From Bacteroidaceae bacterium (GTDB lineage Bacteria > Bacteroidota > Bacteroidia > Bacteroidales > Bacteroidaceae): DNA of 64,000 bases. The DNA is taken from positions 1 to 64,000 of the forward strand of contig JAFWBM010000012.1 of assembly GCA_017507105.1 (NCBI GenBank). The letters are read 5' to 3'. Within the stretch, counting starts at the first letter, position 1. Every line of letters begins with the position of its first letter. Of this stretch, positions 39,546 to 49,276 are shown piece by piece. The translations under genes were made by a program, and so were the position numbers. The notes below the pieces were generated by a model, which worked only from the letters and a program-made list of their open reading frames with translations, did no database searches and was not told the origin of the DNA.

Positions 39546-39578
39546 ATGGTGTGCCAAAAAAATATTTTGGCACACCAT
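39546..39578 (+). terminator. terminator of the pyrophosphatase gene
   Basis: A 14-bp perfect stem (39546-39559 with 39565-39578) and an AAATA loop, then ATTATTTAC. Confidence 0.75.
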
Positions 39579-39631
39579 ATTATTTACTAAAAAAAGAGTA
39601 ACTTTGATGCCAAACGTTAATTAGAAGAGTT

Positions 39632-40918
39632 ATGCTTCCGATAGAAACACGAAACGAGATTATAAAACTACTTAAAAGAGAGGTGGTGCCTGCAATGGGA
39701 TGTACAGAGCCTGTTGCTGTGTCGTTATGTACGGCTAAGGCTGTTGAACTTTTGGGCTCTGTTCCACAACATATAGATGTAAAACTGAGTCCTAATGTGT
39801 TGAAAAATGCAATGGGAGTGGGAATACCGGGTACAGGAATGATTGGATTGCCTATTGCTGTTGCTCTGGGCGCAATTGTAGGACGTAGCGAGTATAGCCT
39901 CGAGGTACTGAAGGATACTACACCGCAATCGGTGGAGCAGGGTAAACGTATGATTGAGGAGAACCGTATAAACGTTGCTCTTAAAGAGGGTGCATGTGAT
40001 ATATTGTATATTGAGGTTGAGGCTATAGCTGAAACCGATAGGGCTGTTGCTGTGATATCGGGCAGTCATACGAACTTTGTCTTTTTGCAGCGTAACGGCG
40101 AGGTGCTTCTCGATAATAGCAAGGTCAGTAATTCGGTAAAAGAGGCGGCTGCCGACGTAGAATTGACGATGTCCAAGGTTTGGGAATTTGCAACAGAAAC
40201 CCCTATTGAGGAACTTGATTTTATCCTTGAGGCTCGTAAACTTAACAAAAATGCGGCAGAAGAGTCACTTAAAGGTGAATGGGGACATTGTCTAGGACGT
40301 ATAATAAGTGGTGATGCACGTAATAAAGTGTTTGGAGATACAGTCTTTACAAGGATGGTTTCCTACACATCGGCAGCATGCGATGCACGTATGGGAGGTG
40401 CGCAGATTCCTGTCATGAGTAACTCGGGTAGTGGTAATCAGGGTATAGCCTCTACACTTCCGGTTGTGGTATATGCCGAGGAGACCAATGCCGATGAGGA
40501 ACATCTGATTCGTGCTTTGGTGTTGAGCCACCTTACTGTAATATATATTAAACAGAGTCTGGGTCGTTTGTCGGCACTATGTGGATGCGTGGTTGCATCT
40601 ACCGGCTCAAGTTGCGGAGTGACATATCTTATGGGTGGTGGATATAACGAGGTTGCTATGGCTGTAAAGAATATGGTGGCTAACCTTACAGGTGTAATAT
40701 GCGATGGAGCAAAACCAAGTTGCGCTCTTAAACTTGCAAGTGCCGTATCTACTGCACTATTTTCTTCTGTGATGGCAATGGAACATCATTGTGTAACTTC
40801 GCTCGAGGGTATTGTTGATGATGATGTCGATAAGTCGATATGTAATCTTACTTCGATAGGTGCGCGGGGTATGCAGCAGACCGATAAGATGATTCTGGAT
40901 ATTATGACAAACAAGTAA
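39632..40918 (+). CDS. L-cysteine desulfidase / UPF0597 (serine dehydratase alpha-like) family protein
   Basis: 428 residues. It starts with PAMGCTEPVAVSLCTAKA, the family's conserved Cys motif, and continues with NAMGVGIPGTGMIGLPIA, SGSHTNFV, MSNSGSGNQGI, CGCVVASTGSSCGVTYLMGG and ICDGAKPSCALKLA; these Cys residues hold an oxygen-labile 4Fe-4S cluster in the archaeal and E. coli (CyuA/YhaM) members. Those enzymes convert cysteine to pyruvate, ammonia and sulfide. Desulfidase activity is inferred from family. No linked CyuP/CyuR gene. Ends at an exceptionally long palindrome. Confidence 0.88.
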   Translation: MLPIETRNEIIKLLKREVVPAMGCTEPVAVSLCTAKAVELLGSVPQHIDVKLSPNVLKNAMGVGIPGTGMIGLPIAVALGAIVGRSEYSLEVLKDTTPQSVEQGKRMIEENRINVALKEGACDILYIEVEAIAETDRAVAVISGSHTNFVFLQRNGEVLLDNSKVSNSVKEAAADVELTMSKVWEFATETPIEELDFILEARKLNKNAAEESLKGEWGHCLGRIISGDARNKVFGDTVFTRMVSYTSAACDARMGGAQIPVMSNSGSGNQGIASTLPVVVYAEETNADEEHLIRALVLSHLTVIYIKQSLGRLSALCGCVVASTGSSCGVTYLMGGGYNEVAMAVKNMVANLTGVICDGAKPSCALKLASAVSTALFSSVMAMEHHCVTSLEGIVDDDVDKSICNLTSIGARGMQQTDKMILDIMTNK

Positions 40919-40936
40919 ATATCCTTAAGATGTATA

Positions 40937-40984
40937 ATATACTGACAGCACTTCATTCAATTGAATGAAGTGCTGTCAGTATAT
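40937..40984. terminator. 48-bp perfect palindrome, bidirectional terminator
   Basis: A 24-bp inverted repeat with no spacer (40937-40960 with 40961-40984), followed by AGTTTTTTAT on the plus strand. It lies between the convergent desulfidase and TPR genes. Confidence 0.82.
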
Positions 40985-41125
40985 AGTTTTTTATAGAATT
41001 TCATCTTCTGAAAGAGATTCTTCTGATAGTGTGTTAAAAGCCTACTTGTGTTCCCAAATTCTATCCGGGCTTAACTTTGACCGGGTAGTTCTCTTTTTAT
41101 CGGACTTAAGTAGAATCCCAGCCTG

Positions 41126-43306
41126 TTATTCCAATATGATATCGTGCAAAAGTGTAAGTTCAAAGTCTGTTGCTCCACGATTCAGGAGTATATCTTTGTC
41201 CTCTTTCAATGAGGTAAGCACTTGTGCTGTATCATTTAGTGTGGCTGCCTTTTTATATAGATTTACGGCATCCTCTTTTTTGCCACTTATCCACTCTACA
41301 TGGGCAGCATTAATATAATCCTCGTATTTAGCTTTTTTCTCTTCTATAAGCTTTGAATAGTAATGTCTGGCCTGTTTGTCATTACCGTTGAGAAACGAAC
41401 ACCATGCAATGGCACGCCATGCCTGTAACGATTGGGGTGATAGATATTCCACTTTGAAGAAGTATTCGAAAGCCTCGTCGTATTGCTTTAGTATAGCATG
41501 ACACTCACCGGCTTGTAACAGCAGGGACATATTTTCGGGAGCTATATCATGTGCAGCTTTGTAGTATTGCAGTGCCTTTTCGTATTCGCCCATTGTGCGG
41601 TAGCACTGCGCAATGTGGCGCATTGTCCATAGGCTGTCGGGATTGACAATATCGGATTTTGTGTAATAGTCTAAGGCATCTTTATGTCTATTGCATTTCT
41701 GTAGCGCATAGCCCATCTTTTGGTAGAATTGGGCGCTTTTACTATTCTCATTCTCCAAGATGGTTCCTATTTTATAAGCCTCTTCATAGTACTCCTTATC
41801 AATAAGGTAGTTGAAGGTATACATGACGGAAGCTGTATCGTTTATCAAGAAAGAGAGATACTTGTTGTCGAGTAAAATGAGTGATAGGGTAAACGGGTCG
41901 GTATATTTGTTCCTGAATAACGAGAGCTTGAAGAAACGGTAAAGGTCGTGTATATAACTGTTACCAATATTCTCGGCCTCCTTCTCTTTGCTTTCCAAGG
42001 ATATTGTATCGGGACCCTCATTTGCTAAATCTTTCTCATCTATAGCTCGTTGTATCATCATCTGGCGCTGCTCCTTTTGTAGTTGTTGGAGTGTGAAACA
42101 GAATGAATACTTGTCGCTGTTGCAAAAGAAGTGCGATGAACACATTGCCTCTAGCAGGCTTTTGTTGCTGTCGGCAGGTAATATTTCTGCTATTTCCGGC
42201 ACTTTGCTGTCGAATGGACGCATCCAGTTGTGTAACTCATCGAAAAATGAAAAATGTTTCAGTTGCGAGAATGTACTCATATATACGTCGGCACCTTCCA
42301 TCTGCCATTTTATCATCTCATCAAGTTTGTCTATTATCTTGTCATTCTCTACCCACTCTTGCCACTCGGGATTCTTACCATCTTCATCAGTATCCATAAT
42401 AATTCCCTTACTCAATTTACTATCGTCTAAAGAGGGATTCTTGAGCATTGCAGGTATAATCTCGTCGCGCATCTTGCGGTCGATTTCCTGTGTCTCGCGG
42501 CAACGCAGTAACTGTATCTGTGTGTTATGTATACGCTGTCTGATTGTTTTGCTGTCTCCTAGAGATTGTATGGCATATATAAGCTCGGGGAAATTTTCAA
42601 GGCGTTTCTCATAGATGAAGACAACAAGCATGAGTCCTATAAGTGCTCTTACCGATATCTCGAGTTCGTTATTGTCTGCAAGGCGGCAGATAAGTGTTAT
42701 CTTTTGTGGTTCGAAACAGTTGAATACTCCTAGGGTTATTGCACTTACTAAGGTGGCACGATCCTTGAGATCAACCTCCTGGTCGGTTAAAAGAGCATAT
42801 ATCTCGTCGCATGTAGGTGTGTTCCAGTCGTCACTGCTCCATATGCTATAGAATAAATCCTTTAGTAGCTCCTCGTGATTTGCAGCAAGTTTTTTTTCTA
42901 CCTTCTTGCGTTCTGCTTCCGGCATCATGTGTACAACAGCTAGGTTGGCTCTGTTTTCGGCAAGTTTCTTGTGCATTGGGAAGATATCTTCACTATTGCC
43001 ATATTGTCTGCGGTATAGCAGGTAGACAATGTTCCTTTTTTCCTCGCAATCTTGTGTCCACTTGTCATTCATTATATAGCATTTGCCAAGAAGCTCTTTA
43101 TATAGCTTTTCACGATCGGGGTCGGGCATGCCCTTGCGCATATATTCTAGCATGTATCCATAGGCGTTGCGTACTTCCGAGAACTTGGTATAGAGATTCC
43201 AATCACCATCTTCGGTGATAACCTCTGCCAACTTATCAATGGCCTGTTTCAGTTGGTGTTTGTCAAGCAGACTCTCTATGTGTGAATGTATATCGTTTTT
43301 TTTCAT
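41126..43306 (-). CDS. large tetratricopeptide-repeat protein of unknown function
   Basis: 726 residues, with no signal peptide or membrane segment, and acidic. The N-terminal 500 residues are helical and non-repetitive; about 530-720 contain TPR motifs, for example AQFYQKMGYALQKCNRHKDA, WTMRHIAQCYRTMGEYEKAL and MSLLLQAGECHAILKQYDEA. Such proteins act as scaffolds; no partner can be named. A -7-like TAAATTTG is at 43406-43413 on the minus strand without a clear -33. I do not recognise the N-terminal region. Confidence 0.8.
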   Translation of the reverse strand: MKKNDIHSHIESLLDKHQLKQAIDKLAEVITEDGDWNLYTKFSEVRNAYGYMLEYMRKGMPDPDREKLYKELLGKCYIMNDKWTQDCEEKRNIVYLLYRRQYGNSEDIFPMHKKLAENRANLAVVHMMPEAERKKVEKKLAANHEELLKDLFYSIWSSDDWNTPTCDEIYALLTDQEVDLKDRATLVSAITLGVFNCFEPQKITLICRLADNNELEISVRALIGLMLVVFIYEKRLENFPELIYAIQSLGDSKTIRQRIHNTQIQLLRCRETQEIDRKMRDEIIPAMLKNPSLDDSKLSKGIIMDTDEDGKNPEWQEWVENDKIIDKLDEMIKWQMEGADVYMSTFSQLKHFSFFDELHNWMRPFDSKVPEIAEILPADSNKSLLEAMCSSHFFCNSDKYSFCFTLQQLQKEQRQMMIQRAIDEKDLANEGPDTISLESKEKEAENIGNSYIHDLYRFFKLSLFRNKYTDPFTLSLILLDNKYLSFLINDTASVMYTFNYLIDKEYYEEAYKIGTILENENSKSAQFYQKMGYALQKCNRHKDALDYYTKSDIVNPDSLWTMRHIAQCYRTMGEYEKALQYYKAAHDIAPENMSLLLQAGECHAILKQYDEAFEYFFKVEYLSPQSLQAWRAIAWCSFLNGNDKQARHYYSKLIEEKKAKYEDYINAAHVEWISGKKEDAVNLYKKAATLNDTAQVLTSLKEDKDILLNRGATDFELTLLHDIILE

Positions 43307-43440
43307 ATGAAATCCCTATACTGTTTTTATTAAACCGGAAAATCTTTTAAAATGCTTTTTATATATTACTCAGTCTCTTTTTTATCATCTTATCTGAGTT
43401 CTATACAAATTTAAGAAGAAAAATGATAATATTGTATTCT

Positions 43441-43489
43441 TTTTTAAAGAAACGAACAAGAGGGCAACCTTAATGTGGTCACCCTCTTG
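43441..43489 (-). terminator. terminator of pgk
   Basis: An 8-bp CAAGAGGG stem extended after two mismatches (43457-43469 with 43477-43489). On the minus strand it is followed by a T-rich run (43441-43450). Confidence 0.72.
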
Positions 43490-43512
43490 TGAATTATTTG
43501 GTAAATGGTAGA

Positions 43513-44763
43513 TTATTCACCTTTTACTGCTGCTACACCGGGAAGTACCTTACCCTCGATTGCCTCGAGAAGAGCACCACCACCGGTAGAGATGTAAGAA
43601 ACCTGCTCGGCCATACCGAACTTGTTGATACATGCTACAGAGTCGCCACCACCGATGAGTGAGAATGCACCGTTAGCTGTTGCCTTACCGATAGCCTCGG
43701 CAATAGCGCGTGAACCTGCGGTAAAGTTATCGAACTCGAATACGCCAGCGGGACCATTCCAAAGGATTGTCTTTGCACTCTCGATAGCTGCTGCAAATGC
43801 CTTGCGAGCCTCGGGACCAGCATCCAAACCTTCCCAACCCTCGGGGATATCCTTAACTGAAACAACCTGTGTGTTAGCGGTGTTAGAGAAATCGTCGGCT
43901 GCAACACAGTCTGTAGCCAATACGAGGTTTACACCCTTAGCCTTAGCCTGCTCGATGATGTCGAGTGCCAACTGCAATTTGTCGTCCTCAACAATTGAGT
44001 TACCAACTTTACCACCCTGTGCCTTTGCAAATGTGTATGTCATACCACCGCAGAGGATAAGATTGTCAACCTTGTCCATTAGGTTCTCGATGATACCAAT
44101 CTTGGTTGATACCTTAGAACCACCCATGATTGCGGTGAAGGGACGCTTGATGTCCTTAAGGATGTTGTCAACTGCCTGTACCTCCTTCTCCATCAGATAA
44201 CCAAGCATCTTGTGGTCGTCATCGAAATAGTCGGCGATGACAGCTGTAGATGCGTGACGACGGTGAGCTGTACCGAATGCGTCGTTTATATAGCAGTCTG
44301 CATATGATGCTAGAGTCTTGGCAAACTCTTTCTGTGACTCTTTCATTGCCTTCTTTGCATCTGCGTATGCGGGATCCTCTTTATCGATACCAACGGGTTT
44401 GCCCTCCTCCTCGGGATAGTAACGAAGGTTCTCGAGCATAAGAACTTCACCTGCCTTCAAAGCAGCTGCAGCCTCGGCTGCCTTTGCGCAGTCGGGAGCA
44501 AACTGAACTGCAACACCCAACTTCTCTGATACAGCATCAACAATCTGGCTCAAAGAGAACTTTGCGTTTACTTTGCCCTTGGGTTTACCCATGTGTGACA
44601 TGATGATTAGAGCGCCACCCTCGGCCAATACCTTCTTTAATGTAGGAAGTGCACCGCGAATACGTGTGTCGTCAGTAATTTTACCCTCTTCGTTCAAAGG
44701 CACGTTGAAATCTACACGAACGATAGCCTTTTTACCTGCAAACTGAAAATTGTCAATTGTCAT
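43513..44763 (-). CDS. pgk: phosphoglycerate kinase
   Basis: 416 residues; makes ATP and 3-phosphoglycerate from 1,3-bisphosphoglycerate. Signature [20 protein letters not shown] at the N-terminus, [40 protein letters not shown] and [13 protein letters not shown]. Full length. The codons are strongly biased, as expected for a highly expressed glycolytic gene. It is monocistronic; the leader contains an 8-bp hairpin at about 44821-44842. Enolase lies 39 kb away in this window. Confidence 0.97.
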   Translation of the reverse strand: MTIDNFQFAGKKAIVRVDFNVPLNEEGKITDDTRIRGALPTLKKVLAEGGALIIMSHMGKPKGKVNAKFSLSQIVDAVSEKLGVAVQFAPDCAKAAEAAAALKAGEVLMLENLRYYPEEEGKPVGIDKEDPAYADAKKAMKESQKEFAKTLASYADCYINDAFGTAHRRHASTAVIADYFDDDHKMLGYLMEKEVQAVDNILKDIKRPFTAIMGGSKVSTKIGIIENLMDKVDNLILCGGMTYTFAKAQGGKVGNSIVEDDKLQLALDIIEQAKAKGVNLVLATDCVAADDFSNTANTQVVSVKDIPEGWEGLDAGPEARKAFAAAIESAKTILWNGPAGVFEFDNFTAGSRAIAEAIGKATANGAFSLIGGGDSVACINKFGMAEQVSYISTGGGALLEAIEGKVLPGVAAVKGE

Positions 44764-44876
44764 GGTTATAAGTTTATTGAGTTAATAATGAATTTATCTC
44801 TTGTGGCGCATATAACTATGGGTTGCCGGTGTGTCGGTAACCTTCATTTAAATGCTCTTCAATATGCAAAAATAGT

Positions 44877-44884
44877 ATTTTTAA
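44877..44884 (-). promoter_or_regulatory. -7 box of the predicted pgk promoter
   Basis: Minus-strand TATTTTTG; the nearest upstream TTG is 22 bp away, slightly long. Leader of about 105 bases. Confidence 0.42.
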
Positions 44885-45029
44885 ATAAATAAAACTCAAT
44901 TACACAATTAATTTTTATATGAAGTTGTCTAATTTTATCTCGTTTGATTTCTAATGGAGTAAAAACATGTTTGTTCCCTTTATTCCAATGAACTACTGAA
45001 GGATATTTTCATTATAAGAAACTACTTTC

Positions 45030-45680
45030 TTACATTTTCTTCTGTTTGCCAATATAGTGCTTGCACACTTCTGTAAGTCCACAATTGTTACATTCGGGTT
45101 GTCGGGCTTTGCATACATATCTGCCATGCAATATGAGCCAGTGGTGTGCCTTGGGTACAATCTCTGTCGGGATATGTTTCATCAGTTCCATCTCTACGCT
45201 GTATGGGGTGGTACAGCGTTTAGGTACAAGACCTATGCGGTGGCTTACACGGAATACGTGTGTGTCGACTGCCATAGCGCTTTTCCCCCATACAACCGAC
45301 TGGATGACATTTGCAGTCTTGCGTCCTACACCGGGTAGTGTAACAAGCTCTTCGAGGGTGTCTGGCACTTCGCCTCCAAAGTTCTCGCACAATTTTTGTG
45401 CCATTCCTACCAGGTGTTTTGCCTTGTTATTAGGGTACGATACGCTTTTTATGTAGTTATATACTTCATCGGGATGTGCCTGAGACATCTCCCATGCGTC
45501 GGGGTATCGGCACAGGAGGTCGGGGGTTACCATGTTTACGCGTTTGTCGGTACACTGTGCCGATAGTATTACTGCTACCAATAGCTCAAATGGTGTGTTG
45601 AAGTTTAGTTCTGTCTCTGCAACAGGCATTGCCTGTTCGAAATATTCTATTGCGTATTTATATAGTTCACTCTTTTTCAT
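45030..45680 (-). CDS. nth: endonuclease III
   Basis: 216 residues; DNA glycosylase/AP lyase for oxidised pyrimidines. Helix-hairpin-helix LPGVGRKTANVI with the catalytic Lys in the preceding region and Asp in AVDTHVFRVSHRIG. The 4Fe-4S cluster loop has the exact C-x6-C-x2-C-x5-C spacing (CKARQPECNNCGLTEVC). ATG start only about 14 bases from the predicted transcription start. Works with nfo. Confidence 0.95.
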   Translation of the reverse strand: MKKSELYKYAIEYFEQAMPVAETELNFNTPFELLVAVILSAQCTDKRVNMVTPDLLCRYPDAWEMSQAHPDEVYNYIKSVSYPNNKAKHLVGMAQKLCENFGGEVPDTLEELVTLPGVGRKTANVIQSVVWGKSAMAVDTHVFRVSHRIGLVPKRCTTPYSVEMELMKHIPTEIVPKAHHWLILHGRYVCKARQPECNNCGLTEVCKHYIGKQKKM

Positions 45681-45700
45681 TTCAATAGTCTCTTATCATG

Positions 45701-45731
45701 CGAAGATAATTCATTGCTTTTTCTAATCAAA
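45701..45731 (-). promoter_or_regulatory. predicted nth promoter
   Basis: Minus-strand TTTG (45728-45731), 19 bp, TATCTTCG (45701-45708). Very short leader. Confidence 0.62.
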
Positions 45732-45776
45732 ATAAACCTTTATCTTATTAAAGCATCGTTATTGGGGAATATTAGG

Positions 45777-45814
45777 ATATAGTTATAGCCGCCAGTCAGC
45801 GGCTATAACTATAT
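45777..45814. terminator. 16-bp perfect hairpin downstream of the CBM9-like gene
   Basis: Stem 45777-45792 with 45799-45814, CAGTCA loop, 20 bases past the stop of the 45835-46482 gene. Confidence 0.65.
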
Positions 45815-45834
45815 CTATATTGTGGTATTTGTTA

Positions 45835-46482
45835 TTATTCGAATACTATCTCACCAAAAAACTCGGGACGATGGAAACTTGGCTCGGGCCAGTCGATGGG
45901 ATTCCATGATACAAAGTGGGGAGTGGGGAGGTTGTCGCCGCACTTGTAAAAATTGGCACGCATGGTTTTGCCACTCCACGATTCTATGTTGCTACGGAAT
46001 AGTGCAGCAGCAGGTATTATTTCAATTATGCTCCATCTATTCTCTCCTTTACGTAAAGGGAAATTCTCTTTTCCCAATGAGGGAATACGCTCTATCGTGC
46101 CAAGCAGGTCGAGTGAAGCGTCTTCCTTGGCTGCTCCTTCGGGATGCCATGCCATCAACATCTTACCTATACATGTACATTCGAAATTGTAATAGTCCAT
46201 GTTGCCTTGAGGTGATACGAAAAATTCCACACATGGGTCGGTCCATATTTTGCCGAAGTCTTCGGTAACAAGAGTGTGTATGTCATTCTCTGTTACATCG
46301 AATCTTATATATAGGTTCTTGCCATCATGAAATAGTTTGAAACTTGTCTTGGGAGTATAGGGAAACTCTTTTTCCCAGTTGCAACAATCAATGGCATTTG
46401 ATTCTATCCCAGAGAAAATTTTTTCTAACTCGTCGGCACAATGGCAGGCCGGTGTTATCTTAGGAACAATTATCTTTTTCAT
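45835..46482 (-). CDS. CBM9-like carbohydrate-binding-fold protein
   Basis: 215 residues. The pattern SFKLFHDGKNLYIRFDVTEND...WTDPCVEFFVSP...YYNFECTCIGKML and the closing FHRPEFFGEIVF is that of family 9-like carbohydrate-binding modules standing alone. No signal peptide is visible, so the protein appears cytosolic, which is odd for a glycan-binding module. Ligand unknown. A palindromic TATCTTTGCGAAGATA lies at about 46513-46528 upstream and offers a -7 box on either strand, without a good -33. Confidence 0.78.
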   Translation of the reverse strand: MKKIIVPKITPACHCADELEKIFSGIESNAIDCCNWEKEFPYTPKTSFKLFHDGKNLYIRFDVTENDIHTLVTEDFGKIWTDPCVEFFVSPQGNMDYYNFECTCIGKMLMAWHPEGAAKEDASLDLLGTIERIPSLGKENFPLRKGENRWSIIEIIPAAALFRSNIESWSGKTMRANFYKCGDNLPTPHFVSWNPIDWPEPSFHRPEFFGEIVFE

Positions 46483-46609
46483 ATCTTAGATGTTTAGTTT
46501 ATGCTTGTGCTATCTTTGCGAAGATAATGCTATTTTATTAAACCTCCTATTTTTAATTATATTTTTATAATTATTGTATAACTGCTACCAAGTAAGGTCG
46601 TCTCATTGG

Positions 46610-47599
46610 TTACTGATGTATATATTCACTTGTTTTCTCTTTAATGGTTATCCTGTGGCTGTTATATACACCGCAACCCAATCTTTCCATTATATAATGT
46701 AAAGCCTTTTGTGCTTTTACCGAGTTACCGGCGCTATCGAGCGGAGGGGCAAATGCTGCAATTCCGAATGTACCGGGCAACACCCCCATTATACCCCCGC
46801 CTACACCGCTTTTTGCGGGCAGTCCTGTGCGGAACATCCAGTCGCCTGTATTCTCATAGAATCCTACAGCAGCCATCATGGATACTATTCTTGGCGAGAG
46901 TGATGCGTTGAATATTCGTTTCCCTGTTATAGGGTTTACACCTCCGTTGGCAATTGTTGCTGCACATATTGCAAGCTGTTTGGTGGTAATACCAAGTGAA
47001 CATTGACGTGTGTAGAGGTCCAATGCAAGGTCGGGATCGTCATATATGCGGTTATAGCTTTTCAGTAGCCATGCTATTGCTTTGTTGTTGTGATTGCTGA
47101 CACTCTCGGAGCGGTATAGCTCCTCTATGAGATTTGCTTCGCTGCCACATAGTTCTTTAATGTTATCTGTTATTGCTTGCCATTTCTGCAGGCTGTTTCC
47201 TATTGGTTGCACCATGCTTACTGCAGATATGGCACCGGCATTGACAAGTGGTGTGCTCGGATGATTTTTCTCCAGCAATATGGCCATAATTGAGTTAAAT
47301 GGCATGCCTGTTGCATCGGCTCCAATCATGTGAATAATAGTTTCTGCTCCATATTGTTTGAGTATCAATATTGCTGTCAACACTTTGGATACGGACTCAA
47401 TACCGAAAGGATAGTTGCAGTCACCTACAGATAGAATCTCGCCGTCGGGTAGACATGCTGATATACCAAACAGCTTACTATCTATACGTGACAGGTATGG
47501 AATGTAATTTGCATTCTTGCCACCCTTTTCGTCTTTATATTTATTATAGCTCTCTTGCAGTAGCGATAGCAACTCTTGTTTTGTTATTTCGGTTTTCAT
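46610..47599 (-). CDS. glsA: glutaminase A
   Basis: 329 residues of the serine-dependent beta-lactamase-like glutaminase family. ESVSKVLTAILIL carries the S-x-x-K catalytic pair, PLVNAGAISAVSMV and KSGVGGGIMGVLPG are conserved active-site segments. It deaminates glutamine to glutamate, releasing ammonia. It lies 72 bases downstream of gadB, so glutamine to glutamate to GABA plus ammonia forms one acid-consuming module. A hairpin between the genes may reduce its expression. Confidence 0.93.
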   Translation of the reverse strand: MKTEITKQELLSLLQESYNKYKDEKGGKNANYIPYLSRIDSKLFGISACLPDGEILSVGDCNYPFGIESVSKVLTAILILKQYGAETIIHMIGADATGMPFNSIMAILLEKNHPSTPLVNAGAISAVSMVQPIGNSLQKWQAITDNIKELCGSEANLIEELYRSESVSNHNNKAIAWLLKSYNRIYDDPDLALDLYTRQCSLGITTKQLAICAATIANGGVNPITGKRIFNASLSPRIVSMMAAVGFYENTGDWMFRTGLPAKSGVGGGIMGVLPGTFGIAAFAPPLDSAGNSVKAQKALHYIMERLGCGVYNSHRITIKEKTSEYIHQ

Positions 47600-47634
47600 C
47601 TACTTCTATAATCTATCTTAGACAAAATTTATTA

Positions 47635-47662
47635 CAATCGGAAGAGATATCCCTTCCGATTG
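47635..47662 (-). terminator. hairpin between gadB and glsA
   Basis: A 10-bp stem (47635-47644 with 47653-47662) starting 9 bases past the gadB stop, followed on the minus strand by TAATAAATTTTG. Probably a partial terminator inside the operon. Confidence 0.6.
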
Positions 47663-47671
47663 TTGTTTTTC

Positions 47672-49108
47672 TTATTTACCTTTACCGGTGTGTGTGAAGA
47701 TTGTTGTTTTTATCTTCATCTTGTTCTCCATTGCTATTCGTGTAGGAGTGGGGTATTGCAGTTGCTCGAGTTCGGAAACCGCTGCTGCTATATCGGTTAG
47801 TAACTGATCGGCCATGTCACGGCTGAATCCTTGACGTACAACTATTCTCATGACTACTGTGCTCTCTATGTTAGCCGGCATGGTGTATGCCGGTACCATC
47901 CATCCGCTCTGTTTCAGTTTGTCCTGCAGGTCGTAAAGAGTCCATTTGCACTTCTTGTCATATTCGGGATTCATCTCCCAAATGAACAAGGGGTTGCTAA
48001 CCTCATTGCTATAGTTGCGGAACGGATGCATCTTTCCTATCTGCGCATGCATATATTTTGCAATCTCCATCGAATTTTCGTGTACGGCTTTGTAGCCCTC
48101 GAATCCTAAGCGTATGAACTGATAATACTGTCCCAATATTTGTGCTGCGGGACGTGAAAAATTTAATCCCACCTGAGATATCTCGGCACCAAGGTAGTTT
48201 ACGCTGAACGACATTGTATCGGGCAGGTACTTCTTATCTTTCCATACAACCCATCCAAGTCCGGGATATACCAAACCATATTTATGGCCGCTGGTGCTTA
48301 TGGAGAGTACCCATTTTAATCTGAAATCCCACTTTCTTTTGGGTTCTAGGAATGGTAGGATAAAACCGCCCGAAGCTGCATCTACGTGTATTGGGATGTC
48401 ATAACCGGTTTTGCTGTTGAACTTGTCGAGTGCGGCATCAAGTGCCTCTACATCATCGTTCAACCCGGTCCATGTAACTCCTTCTATGGGTACAATGCAT
48501 ATGGTGTTCTCGTCACACATGGCAATTGCATCATCGGGACACAACGATAGTTTATCTTTGGTCAAAGGGACGGTACGCATCTCTATTTGCCATAGTTGTG
48601 CAAATTTCTCCCATACAACCTGATATCCAGAGGATATTACAAAATTAGGCTTGTCATGAGGTTTACCCTCTTTTATACGGCGTGCCTTCCAACGTTGCCA
48701 TGCAGCTACACCACCAAGCATACATGCCTCACTCGAACCTATACCTAGTGCTCCGGTCTTCCATTTCGACTTTTCGGGACTGTTCCATAGGTTCGCAATG
48801 ATGTTTATACACTTAGCGCACATCACTGCAACTCGCGGGTATTCGGTTTCGTCTATATAATTGATAGCTATAGCATCGTTCATGAGTTTTGTTGCATATT
48901 CGTCCATGTACGTAGTGACGAATGTTGCAAGGTTAAGACGTGGCTGTGTCTGCGCATAGGTCTCGTCTTTAACCATACGATAGGCTATTTCGGGTGTTGT
49001 TGACTTTTCGGGAATCTTATCGGCTGGAGCCGACTGCAACATCTCTTTTGAACCGAATACGGCTGTTGTTACGGTTGCCGATTCATTCTCTCCTTTTCTT
49101 TTTTCCAT
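47672..49108 (-). CDS. gadB: glutamate decarboxylase
   Basis: 478 residues; PLP-dependent conversion of glutamate to GABA and CO2, consuming a proton. HVDAASGGFILPF and the PLP-lysine motif SISTSGHKYGLVYPGLGWV are intact, as is the acid-resistance-type N-terminus (KEMLQSAPADKIPE). It heads a gadB-glsA unit. No GadC-type glutamate/GABA antiporter is adjacent, though a divergent MFS transporter lies 168 bases away. Confidence 0.95.
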   Translation of the reverse strand: MEKRKGENESATVTTAVFGSKEMLQSAPADKIPEKSTTPEIAYRMVKDETYAQTQPRLNLATFVTTYMDEYATKLMNDAIAINYIDETEYPRVAVMCAKCINIIANLWNSPEKSKWKTGALGIGSSEACMLGGVAAWQRWKARRIKEGKPHDKPNFVISSGYQVVWEKFAQLWQIEMRTVPLTKDKLSLCPDDAIAMCDENTICIVPIEGVTWTGLNDDVEALDAALDKFNSKTGYDIPIHVDAASGGFILPFLEPKRKWDFRLKWVLSISTSGHKYGLVYPGLGWVVWKDKKYLPDTMSFSVNYLGAEISQVGLNFSRPAAQILGQYYQFIRLGFEGYKAVHENSMEIAKYMHAQIGKMHPFRNYSNEVSNPLFIWEMNPEYDKKCKWTLYDLQDKLKQSGWMVPAYTMPANIESTVVMRIVVRQGFSRDMADQLLTDIAAAVSELEQLQYPTPTRIAMENKMKIKTTIFTHTGKGK

Positions 49109-49276
49109 ACTTTGATTCTGTTTTAAAGGTTATAAATTATAGATAAAACATGTACAGATGAAACACGCTTTATAAACACTGGGTTCAAGAAATGGTGTTA
49201 AAAGATTATTAAATATATCTCTCTTGTATGCTGAACAATAACAGATGTTGCTTTGTTGTGACGATAAATTGTTGTT

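Noticed and set aside
40965-41318. 117-codon plus-strand frame starting in the 48-bp palindrome
   Set aside because: It begins inside the terminator and runs antisense to the TPR gene, with no coding character.
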